From the NCBI GenBank assembly GCA_028823185.1, contig JAPKBY010000067.1, forward strand, positions 1 through 7,829: DNA of 7,829 nucleotides, given 5' to 3'. The DNA comes from Planctomycetota bacterium (GTDB lineage Bacteria; Planctomycetota; UBA1135; GCA-002686595). The notes beneath the pieces were generated by a model that saw only the letters and a program-made list of their open reading frames with translations, had not been told where the DNA came from and did no database searches. A program made the translations under genes and the position numbers. Below are positions 1 to 5,963 of this stretch, one piece after another; position 1 is the first letter of the stretch, and every line of letters starts with the position of its first letter.

Positions 1-155
1 GTCCGGTTGAACATGCAGCGCGTCAACCACCATGGCACGGTGACGACGCCACACAGCGCCCAGAGCACGTCATAGACGAAGTGCAAGAGCCACGCGCGAA
101 GCGAGCTCTCGCTGCGGACCGGGTCCACGCGTCGAGCGGACTCCGCGTCGCTCAA
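1..155 (-). CDS. waaA: Probable 3-deoxy-D-manno-octulosonic acid (Kdo) transferase, N-terminal fragment
   Basis: Only the first 51 codons are inside the window; the gene runs off the left edge. The frame is open from a TTG at 155-153. The product starts with a polar stretch of about 20 residues and then a hydrophobic segment at about residues 21-45 containing LHFVYDVLW and VPWWLTR. This pattern, a short N-terminal membrane anchor with a YD-x-LW motif, is what I know from the start of Kdo transferases (WaaA/KdtA), which add Kdo from CMP-Kdo to lipid A at the inner membrane. The gene begins 8 bases after the secA stop, so it is probably cotranscribed with secA. The start is uncertain: the AGCAGG sequence at 163-158 is only 2 bases from the TTG, while an in-frame GTG at 128-126 has GGAG 12 bases upstream. 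The identification rests on a short N-terminal resemblance; another membrane-anchored protein is possible. Confidence 0.5.
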   Translation of the reverse strand, partial: MSDAESARRVDPVRSESSLRAWLLHFVYDVLWALCGVVTVPWWLTRCMFNR

Positions 156-163
156 AGCCTGCT

Positions 164-3088
164 TTAGGCCTCCGCCTTCCCGTGGCACTTCTTGAACTTC
201 TTGCCGCTACCGCACGGGCATGAATCATTCCTGCCGACGCCCTCATACTCACTTGAGGCAGAAGCAGCGGGTGCGCTGCTTGAGGGAGCCGCTTCCTTAG
301 ACTTGGGCTCAGGCTTTTCAGCAGGCGCGCTCTTCGCCCCTTGAGCTGCCTGTGCCGCCTGCGCTCTAGTGGCGTGCACTTGACGCTGCTTCATCGCGTC
401 GAAAGCCTGGCTCGCGGGGACCGCGCGCCGTTGAGGAGCGCGACCACCCTGAGCTGCCCGAGCGGCTGCTTGGCGACGCGCCATCGCCGCGCCATCCATC
501 TCAGTACCAGGCCCCATGCCCTTAGCTTCAAGCCCGCCGTCGTCGTTGGGCGCAGGAGTGCCCTCTTCGCCGGCCAAGCGAATCCTCAAGACTAGGCTGG
601 TCACCTCGTCTTCGATCGCCTCGAAGAGGCGCGCGAAGAGCTCGAAGCCCTCTCGCTTGTACTCCGTCTTAGGATCGACTTGACCATAGCCGCGTAGGCC
701 GATCCCCGCCTTCAACGAGTCCATCGCGTAGAGGTGATCCTTCCAGCGCGAGTCGACAGCGTTCAAGAGGATGTAGTTCTCCAGCTTGCGCATCGTCTCA
801 GACTGAATCGTCTCTTCACGAGCGCTATAGATCTCCTCAAGTGACTCGAAGACAGCGCTCGGATCACTCTCTTCACCAGCCACCGCCGCGGCTGCGGAAG
901 AATCACTGATCGAAGCACCAAAGGTCTTCAGGTACCAACCGCTGAAGCCCTCTGCGTCTCCTTCATAGGTCGCGCATGAGCGATAGACGCTGCGCTCAAA
1001 CATTGAGAAGACCTTCTCGCGCAGCGCGACACCCTCGAGCACTTCCTGGCGAGTGCCATAGATCTGCTTGCGCTGAGCATCCATCACCTCGTCGTACTCG
1101 AGGAGGCTCTTTCTGATCTCGAAGTTTCGATCCTCGACCTTCTTCTGAGCTCGAGCGATGGCTCTCGTGACCATGTTCGATTCGATCTGCTGGCCCTCGG
1201 TCATCCCGAGTCGCTCCATCGCGTTGGTCACCCAGTCGCGATAGAAGATGCGCATCAAATCATCCTCTAGAGACAAGAAGAAGCGCGAGGTGCCCGAGTT
1301 TCCCTGTCGACCTGCGCGGCCGCGCAGCTGGTTGTCGATGCGTCGTGCCTCATGGCGCTCAGTGCCGAGCACATAGAGCCCGCCGCAGCCCAGCACCTCT
1401 TGCTCGTCAATCTCACACTGCGTACGGATCTCTTCGCGGATCGCGTTGATCGCCTCGAGGTTCTCAACGTCACCTTCTTCCAGCCCAGCCGCTGAGAGAG
1501 CCTCAGAGAGCCTGTACTCGAAGTTTCCGCCGAGCTTAATGTCCGTACCACGCCCAGCCATGTTCGTCGAGACGGTCACTGCGCCCTTCTCGCCAGCGCA
1601 GGCGACGATGCTCGCCTCCCTCTCGTGGTTCTTAGCGTTCAGCACCTCATGTCGAACCTTCTTCGAGCGCAAGAGCTTCGCGATGTGCTCCGATTTCTCG
1701 ATCGAAGTCGTACCGACGAGGACAGGCTGGCCTGTCGCCTGCGTCTCTTCGATCTCTTCAACGATCGCGTTCCACTTCTCTCTCGCTGTCCGGTAGACGA
1801 CATCAACAGCGTCATCTCTGATGAGCGGCATGTGGGTCGGAACAGTCACGACGTCGAGCTCATAGATCTTCAAGAACTCTGCCGCCTCAGTGATGGCCGT
1901 GCCGGTCATCCCTGCGAGCTTGCTGAACATCTTGAAATAGTTCTGATAAGTGATCGTGGCGAGCGTCTGATTCTCGCGACGGGGCGCTAAGCCCTCCTTC
2001 ACCTCTACGGCCTGGTGGAGGCCGTCAGACCAACGCCTGCCAGCCATCTTCCTTCCCGTGAACTCGTCGACAATGACGACCTCGCCCTCCTCAACCACAT
2101 ATTCCTTGTCGTGAACATAGAGGTTATGAGCGCGAAGAGCGTTCTCGATGAAGTGCGGCCAGTCTTCATTTCCAGGTGTGTAGAAAGAGTCGACACCGAC
2201 CATCTTCTCAGCGGCATCGATCCCGTCTTCGAGCAGGGTCGCGGAGCGCTCCTTCTCTTTCACTTCAAAGTGTCCGCCATCGACACCCTCGACGCTCCGA
2301 ACGAGCTTTCGAGCGACCTCGTCAGCGAGCGCATATTTATTGGCACCGCTCTCGGCCGGACCAGAGATGATCAGCGGAGTCCTAGCTTCATCGATCAGGA
2401 TAGAGTCGACCTCGTCAACGATCGCATAAGAGAGCGTCTTCTGGACTTGGTCCTCCAGGCGCGTCTTCATGTTGTCGCGCAGATAGTCAAAGCCCAGCTC
2501 GTTGTTCGTCGCGTAGACAACGTCACATGCGTAGACGGGGTGCCGTGTTGACGGCTCCATCGAGGACTGGATAGAGCCGATCGTCAATCCGAGATAACGG
2601 AAGATCGGAGCCATCCAGTTCGCGTCTCGGCGAGCGAGATAGTCGTTCACAGTGACGAGATAGACCGTCTCGCCTGTCAGCGCGTTCAGGTAGAGCGGCA
2701 AGGTCGCCACGAGGGTCTTACCCTCTCCAGTCATCATCTCAGCGATCGCGCCGCGATGGAGGACTATGCCGCCAACGAGCTGCACATCGAAGTGACGCAT
2801 GCCTAGCGTTCTCACGCTGGCCTCACGGACCAACGCGAAGGCCTTGGGGATGCAGTCATCAAGGGAGGTCTCCCCCGAGGCCACCTCAGCCTTCATGCGC
2901 ACCGTCTCGGCTTGCATCTCCTCGGCGCTCAAGCCTTGAGCCCATGGCTCGAGCCCGTTGATCTCAACGATGAGAGGCTGGAGGGTCTGAACAAAGCGCT
3001 CATTCCTCGATCCGAAGACGCGCCCAAGGCTGCGTCCGACGCGGTCTCCCACTATGGAGAGTTTGTCAGTTATGTCGTCCCAGTCCAT
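164..3088 (-). CDS. secA: Preprotein translocase ATPase SecA
   Basis: SecA is the motor ATPase that pushes unfolded preproteins through the SecYEG channel at the inner membrane. The 974-residue product is complete and has the family order: Walker A TGEGKT at 120-125, DEVD Walker B at 225-228, the preprotein-binding region in the 230-370 interval, AGMTGTA near 392-398, the second nucleotide-binding fold with NMAGRGTD at 509-516 and the RGRAGRQGNSG arginine-finger region near 589-599, then the helical scaffold with WKDHLYAMD near 782-790. The C terminus carries a zinc-binding SEC-C motif with Cys957, Cys959, Cys968 and His969. It is longer than the E. coli protein (901 residues), mainly through an Ala/Gln/Ser-rich linker at about 840-945. 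The start is ATG; the Shine-Dalgarno is weak (AGAGG about 13 bases upstream). The gene begins a second block of the minus-strand cluster after a 129-base gap and is followed closely by the probable waaA. Confidence 0.98.
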   Translation of the reverse strand: MDWDDITDKLSIVGDRVGRSLGRVFGSRNERFVQTLQPLIVEINGLEPWAQGLSAEEMQAETVRMKAEVASGETSLDDCIPKAFALVREASVRTLGMRHFDVQLVGGIVLHRGAIAEMMTGEGKTLVATLPLYLNALTGETVYLVTVNDYLARRDANWMAPIFRYLGLTIGSIQSSMEPSTRHPVYACDVVYATNNELGFDYLRDNMKTRLEDQVQKTLSYAIVDEVDSILIDEARTPLIISGPAESGANKYALADEVARKLVRSVEGVDGGHFEVKEKERSATLLEDGIDAAEKMVGVDSFYTPGNEDWPHFIENALRAHNLYVHDKEYVVEEGEVVIVDEFTGRKMAGRRWSDGLHQAVEVKEGLAPRRENQTLATITYQNYFKMFSKLAGMTGTAITEAAEFLKIYELDVVTVPTHMPLIRDDAVDVVYRTAREKWNAIVEEIEETQATGQPVLVGTTSIEKSEHIAKLLRSKKVRHEVLNAKNHEREASIVACAGEKGAVTVSTNMAGRGTDIKLGGNFEYRLSEALSAAGLEEGDVENLEAINAIREEIRTQCEIDEQEVLGCGGLYVLGTERHEARRIDNQLRGRAGRQGNSGTSRFFLSLEDDLMRIFYRDWVTNAMERLGMTEGQQIESNMVTRAIARAQKKVEDRNFEIRKSLLEYDEVMDAQRKQIYGTRQEVLEGVALREKVFSMFERSVYRSCATYEGDAEGFSGWYLKTFGASISDSSAAAAVAGEESDPSAVFESLEEIYSAREETIQSETMRKLENYILLNAVDSRWKDHLYAMDSLKAGIGLRGYGQVDPKTEYKREGFELFARLFEAIEDEVTSLVLRIRLAGEEGTPAPNDDGGLEAKGMGPGTEMDGAAMARRQAAARAAQGGRAPQRRAVPASQAFDAMKQRQVHATRAQAAQAAQGAKSAPAEKPEPKSKEAAPSSSAPAASASSEYEGVGRNDSCPCGSGKKFKKCHGKAEA

Positions 3089-3105
3089 TTGCTCGCAGTT
3101 GCCTC

Positions 3106-3114
3106 TTTATATAA
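3106..3114 (-). promoter_or_regulatory. Possible -10 element upstream of secA
   Basis: On the minus strand the sequence reads TTATATAAA, an AT-rich block in an otherwise GC-rich gap, ending 17 bases before the secA ATG. It resembles a bacterial -10 hexamer (TATAAA or TATATA). I see no convincing -35 hexamer at 16-18 bases upstream, so a promoter here is an inference. If real, the leader of secA mRNA would be only about 10-15 bases long, and the secA-waaA pair would have its own promoter independent of lspA. Confidence 0.3.
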
Positions 3115-3179
3115 GCAGGCGCGGGAAACCCCGGCCTGAGGCGCAACATTAGACGGCTCCCCTGCTGCCTATGGGAAGC

Positions 3180-3189
3180 GTAGGCCTAC
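3180..3189. repeat. Perfect 10-base palindrome GTAGGCCTAC
   Basis: The ten bases GTAGGCCTAC are identical to their own reverse complement and lie in the gap between the response-regulator gene and secA, about 90 bases upstream of the secA start. A dimeric DNA-binding protein could use such a site, but a single 10-base palindrome can also arise by chance. No second copy was noticed in the window. Confidence 0.4.
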
Positions 3190-3200
3190 TTTCTTTGCCT

Positions 3201-3219
3201 GAGAACCTCGAGGTTTCTC
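3201..3219 (-). repeat. Inverted repeat at the end of the response-regulator gene
   Basis: On the minus strand the sequence GAGAAACC-TCGA-GGTTCTC begins within the stop codon of the response-regulator gene. It can form a stem of seven base pairs with one bulged base and a TCGA loop. The position directly after a stop codon is where a terminator or an mRNA-stabilising hairpin would sit. No run of T follows (the next bases are AGGCAAAGAAAG), so it is not a standard intrinsic terminator. Confidence 0.45.
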
Positions 3220-4054
3220 AATCTGACTCTCCAGAGAGCAGCGTCTCGAGCATCGCGAAGAGCATCTCCCGGGTGTAGGGCTTGCGTAAGAAGCCCGCTA
3301 CACGGGGAATGGAACCCAAATCGATCTCAGAGGCCGTCGCTAGGAGCACCGGGAGCTCACGCAAGCGAACATCGCCCCTCAAACTCCTCAGGACGGCCTC
3401 CCCGTCCATCTCAGGCATGGAGAGATCTAAGAGCACGAGATCTGGGATCGGATCGGACGCGAGTCGCTCCAGAACTTCGAGCCCATCGTGAGCGAGCTCG
3501 ACCTCATAGCCCTTAGCCAAGAGCAGCGCCTGAACGCTCTTAGCTACATCCACCTCATCATCTACGACGAGGATTCGACCTTTCTGCCCGTGGTCCATCT
3601 CCAACTGAGCGAAGCCCTCAGCCAAGCGCAATAGATCCTCATGGGTGGGGAGCCCGACCTCATGCCAAGCAGCCTCAATCTCCTCCTTGAGAGCCATATT
3701 TCGCCTCTTCAAGAGCTCCCAGCCCGCGTGATCTGGGTCTTCTTCACCGACCTCAACGTGCTCATCATGAGTGTCCACGGAGAAAAAATACTCCGACTCG
3801 AGGAGATACTCCTGAACCACGAACTTCATGAAGGGATATGAGGAGTTCCCAAGCTGCAGGGTGTAACGATGCTGCGCGCGCTCTTTGCGCTCCTCCGTCG
3901 GAGAAGAGAACTCAGCGAAGAGCTCCTCTAGCGTCCCCTTCCCCTGAAGCCGTGAGATGTCGAAGCGCAGCCCCGACTTGTCCGCCCATGCGCGCTCAAC
4001 ATAGATCTCTACAGCGCGCAGGATGTCGTCAGGAGTGAGGTCTTCAAGTCTCAA
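3218..4054 (-). CDS. Orphan response regulator with C-terminal receiver domain and unassigned N-terminal domain
   Basis: The 278-residue product ends in a CheY-like receiver domain (about 160-274). Seen directly are ILVVDDE with Asp165 and Asp166 for metal binding, the phosphoacceptor Asp210 in LVLLDLSMP, Thr240 in LLATA, and Lys258 in FLRKPY, so the phosphorylation machinery is intact. Residues 1-155 form a separate region that I do not recognise; it contains GNSSYPFMKFVVQEY (69-83), FFSVDTHDEH (90-99) and a charged, probably helical stretch (about 111-150). There is no DNA-binding or enzymatic output domain that I can name, and no histidine kinase in the window. The start is TTG, supported by AGGGGGAG at 4065-4058 and by its position 9 bases after the pyrD stop, which implies translational coupling. 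The receiver assignment is firm; signal, kinase and output are unknown. Confidence 0.9.
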   Translation of the reverse strand: MRLEDLTPDDILRAVEIYVERAWADKSGLRFDISRLQGKGTLEELFAEFSSPTEERKERAQHRYTLQLGNSSYPFMKFVVQEYLLESEYFFSVDTHDEHVEVGEEDPDHAGWELLKRRNMALKEEIEAAWHEVGLPTHEDLLRLAEGFAQLEMDHGQKGRILVVDDEVDVAKSVQALLLAKGYEVELAHDGLEVLERLASDPIPDLVLLDLSMPEMDGEAVLRSLRGDVRLRELPVLLATASEIDLGSIPRVAGFLRKPYTREMLFAMLETLLSGESD

Positions 4055-4057
4055 GAT

Positions 4058-4065
4058 CTCCCCCT
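4058..4065 (-). promoter_or_regulatory. Ribosome binding site deciding the TTG start of the response regulator
   Basis: The minus strand reads AGGGGGAG, overlapping the TAG stop of pyrD and ending 3 bases before the TTG codon. No in-frame ATG occurs until residue 75, inside the conserved-looking N-terminal region, so this purine block supports TTG as the true start. Confidence 0.6.
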
Positions 4066-5002
4066 ACTTTGACGACCCGCCCGGCCTCTCCAAGCCGTGC
4101 ATGCTCCCGATCAACTCACGCACAGAATCAAAGCCCGCCTCAGCTAGCCGAGCAGGCAGCTCTTCAGCCATCTCTGCTAACAAGGAGGGGTTGCTGAATG
4201 AAGCGGTACCAATCTGCACAGCGCTGCAGCCCACGACGAGGAACTCGAGCACATCATCCAGGGTTGAGATGCCGCCGCAGCCAATGACGGGGATGTTGAC
4301 GCTGCGCACGCAATCCCATGCGCAGCGCAAGGCGACGGGCTTCATACCCACGCCGGAGTAACCGCCTTGAATGGTGGCTAGCCCGGGGGTTCCATTGCGC
4401 CAATCAACCGACATGCCGAGCAGAGTGTTCACAGCCGTGATGCCGTCCGCGCCGCCAGCCTCTACGGCTTTCGCCATATCACTGATGCGCGAGACATTCG
4501 GCGAGAGCTTTGAGAAGACGGGCTTCTTGGTCACATCGCGGACCCTGCGTGTGACGTCCTCTGCCATCTTCGGGTCGGTGCCATAAGGCAGCTTGCCGCC
4601 TTGAACATTCGGGCAGGAGAGGTTGAGCTCATAAGCGTCGACCTCATCAGCCTCCTCCAAGCGCTCGACAGCAGCGACGAAGTCATCCGGTGAGGCGCCG
4701 CCAACGTTCGTGAAGATGACCGCATCGACACCTTTGAGCGCGGGGACGATCTTCTCGAGGTAGGAATCGACTCCCCTATTCTCCAAACCGATCGAGTTGA
4801 GGAAGCCTGCCTCAGTCTCACAGATGCGCGGCGCGGGGTTACCGTGGCGCGGCTCTAAGGTTACCGTCTTCGAGACCCAGCCACCGAGCGACTCTGGAGA
4901 GACGAAGTGCTCCATCTCCAGCCCATGACCAAAGGTCCCAGAGGCTGAGAGCAGCGGATTGCGCAGGACGAGCGCCCCGAGCTGAACGGATAAGTCCACC
5001 AT
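4064..5002 (-). CDS. pyrD: Dihydroorotate dehydrogenase, class 1 (PyrD/PyrDB type)
   Basis: This enzyme oxidises dihydroorotate to orotate, the fourth step of pyrimidine synthesis, using FMN. The chosen 312-residue product begins MVDLSVQLG and is a TIM-barrel protein with ASGTFGHG (20-27), NSIGLENRG (69-77), the NLSCPN motif with the catalytic base Cys130, NTLLGM (192-197), GGYSG (213-217) and GCGGIST (241-247), which contribute to flavin binding. The active-site cysteine marks class 1, in contrast to the serine of membrane-bound class 2; overall the motifs fit class 1B, which normally needs the PyrK iron-sulfur flavoprotein. No pyrK is in this window. An in-frame TTG at 5038 would add 12 residues overlapping lspA. 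I prefer ATG at 5002 because the family starts at this point and AGAG lies 8 bases upstream. The gene follows lspA by 10 bases and precedes the response regulator by 9. Confidence 0.95.
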   Translation of the reverse strand: MVDLSVQLGALVLRNPLLSASGTFGHGLEMEHFVSPESLGGWVSKTVTLEPRHGNPAPRICETEAGFLNSIGLENRGVDSYLEKIVPALKGVDAVIFTNVGGASPDDFVAAVERLEEADEVDAYELNLSCPNVQGGKLPYGTDPKMAEDVTRRVRDVTKKPVFSKLSPNVSRISDMAKAVEAGGADGITAVNTLLGMSVDWRNGTPGLATIQGGYSGVGMKPVALRCAWDCVRSVNIPVIGCGGISTLDDVLEFLVVGCSAVQIGTASFSNPSLLAEMAEELPARLAEAGFDSVRELIGSMHGLERPGGSSK

Positions 5003-5012
5003 GCCGCGAACT

Positions 5013-5840
5013 CTAGCCCTCTGAAGGGGCCGTATCAATCTCCGCTGCAGCGTCCTTCTCTTGGTCCCCGAACCCAGTCACCAGCAACAAGACGGCTCCG
5101 ACAGAGATACACGAGTCAGCTACGTTGAAGGTCGGGAAGTGTGACCCCCACGGAAGAGTGTCACGCCACTGCGGGGTGTAGACATCGATAAAGTCCCTCA
5201 CCGAGCCATAGGTCGAGGGCGCGTCTGTGAGCTCTAGGCCCAGAGCGACACTCATCAAGACCCCGCTCACGATCCAGCGCAGCTTTGTAGAGCCGCGGCA
5301 CCAAACTGCCCCAAACAAGAGGAGCACGCAGACATGCTTCACAGCGTGAGCGCTCACATCGGTGAGGATGAGGTTGTCGTAGAGGTTCCCAACTGCACCA
5401 GCCATGATCAGCGTCACTGAAAGGAGAGAGGTCCACAAACGGCGTTCCCCTTTGTGTGGAATTAAGAGGCCCAAAACATGTCCCAGCGGCACCGTTCTGT
5501 CTTTAGGGATTCCACCTCTCATCTCTACAAGCCAAGCTCCAATGGCGAAAACGACGACGACCCTGCCGGCCACGAGGAGGTGAGGGATGTCACCGAGCTG
5601 CCCAAAGGCCGCGCCCGGGTTCCAAGACCGCATAAAGGCGAAGGTCTCCGTGCCGAAGAGCGGGATGCGCATGTGGCCGTCATGATCCCTCACGAGCTGT
5701 CCTGCTGCCTCTAGATCCCCATACCACGCAAAGGCGCTGGACTTCGTAACGAGATCCAGAAGGACTAACACTAGAACCCATCCAAGGCGCACGAGGGCCT
5801 TTTGGCGATCAAAGCCCGGGCTTTCGTCGTTATTAATCAT
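5013..5840 (-). CDS. lspA: Lipoprotein signal peptidase II with a large hydrophobic insertion
   Basis: LspA is the inner-membrane aspartyl protease that removes signal peptides from lipidated prolipoproteins. The 275-residue form shows the family signatures: LDLVTK in the first membrane segment (14-33), WNPGAAFG (73-80), a second segment (87-106), a third ending in GNLYDN with catalytic Asp155, VRDFIDV (214-220), and FNVADS with the second catalytic aspartate Asp242 leading into the last segment (241-258). It is far longer than the usual 150-180 residues. Between Asp155 and VRDFID there are 57 residues (157-213), where a short loop is typical; this contains two hydrophobic stretches (167-181 and 187-204). 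A smaller extra loop (about 108-134) precedes the third segment. An in-frame GTG at 5882 is a possible longer start, but ATG at 5840 has GAGAGAG and GGGAG just upstream. First gene of the minus-strand cluster, divergent from xerD. Confidence 0.93.
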   Translation of the reverse strand: MINNDESPGFDRQKALVRLGWVLVLVLLDLVTKSSAFAWYGDLEAAGQLVRDHDGHMRIPLFGTETFAFMRSWNPGAAFGQLGDIPHLLVAGRVVVVFAIGAWLVEMRGGIPKDRTVPLGHVLGLLIPHKGERRLWTSLLSVTLIMAGAVGNLYDNLILTDVSAHAVKHVCVLLLFGAVWCRGSTKLRWIVSGVLMSVALGLELTDAPSTYGSVRDFIDVYTPQWRDTLPWGSHFPTFNVADSCISVGAVLLLVTGFGDQEKDAAAEIDTAPSEG

Positions 5841-5905
5841 CGCTCTCTCATCTCCCAAACCTCGTTCCCTTATGGCTGACACACAACGGTGTTTTCGCCG
5901 TCGGA

Positions 5906-5911
5906 AGTATA
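5906..5911 (-). promoter_or_regulatory. Possible -10 element for lspA
   Basis: The minus strand reads TATACT, one base from the TATAAT consensus, about 65 bases upstream of the preferred lspA ATG in the divergent gap. No good -35 hexamer is found at 16-18 bases spacing (TCGCAA at 17). The opposite strand reads TATAGG at almost the same place and could serve the divergent recombinase gene. Weak evidence only. Confidence 0.28.
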
Positions 5912-5918
5912 GGTCTGC

Positions 5919-5933
5919 CGCAAGCCTCTTGCG
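5919..5933. repeat. Short perfect inverted repeat in the lspA/xerD divergent gap
   Basis: The sequence CGCAAG-CCT-CTTGCG has six-base perfect arms and a three-base spacer. It lies between the possible -10 element and the recombinase start region, about 12 bases before the strong AGGAGG. It could be a small operator or a leader hairpin; chance occurrence in GC-rich DNA cannot be excluded. Confidence 0.4.
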
Positions 5934-5946
5934 ATGACTGTCCCGG

Positions 5947-5954
5947 AGGAGGAG
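5947..5954 (+). promoter_or_regulatory. Strong Shine-Dalgarno selecting the GTG start of xerD
   Basis: AGGAGGAG matches the anti-Shine-Dalgarno closely and ends 9 bases before an in-frame GTG at 5964-5966. The upstream in-frame ATG at 5934 has no purine-rich block before it (AAGCCTCTTGCG), and this ribosome site would then lie inside the coding region. I therefore place the start at the GTG. Confidence 0.65.
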
Positions 5955-5963
5955 TCTCTATGT

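Noticed and set aside
70..252. 60-codon minus-strand frame overlapping the secA end and the start of the next gene
   Set aside because: It lies out of frame over the secA C terminus and the probable waaA start, is Arg/Ala-rich with no recognisable domain, and looks like a by-product of GC-rich codons.
2015..2551. 178-codon plus-strand frame inside secA
   Set aside because: It is fully antisense to the strongly conserved SecA ATPase region, has no ribosome site I would trust, and shows no domain; typical antisense shadow.
3201..3219. Intrinsic terminator after the response regulator
   Set aside because: The hairpin is real but there is no following T-run on the minus strand, so I list it only as an inverted repeat.
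5003..5038. TTG start for pyrD, 12 residues upstream of the ATG
   Set aside because: It would overlap lspA, add a basic stretch absent from the family, and the ATG at 5002 begins exactly where PyrD homologues begin.
5841..5882. GTG start for lspA, 14 residues upstream of the ATG
   Set aside because: No purine-rich ribosome site precedes it, while the ATG at 5840 is preceded by GGGAG and GAGAGAG.
5841..5963. A dif recombination site next to xerD
   Set aside because: I looked for two 11-base half-sites around a 6-base centre with a TTATGTTAAAT-like arm and found nothing resembling it; dif is usually near the replication terminus, not necessarily near xerD.
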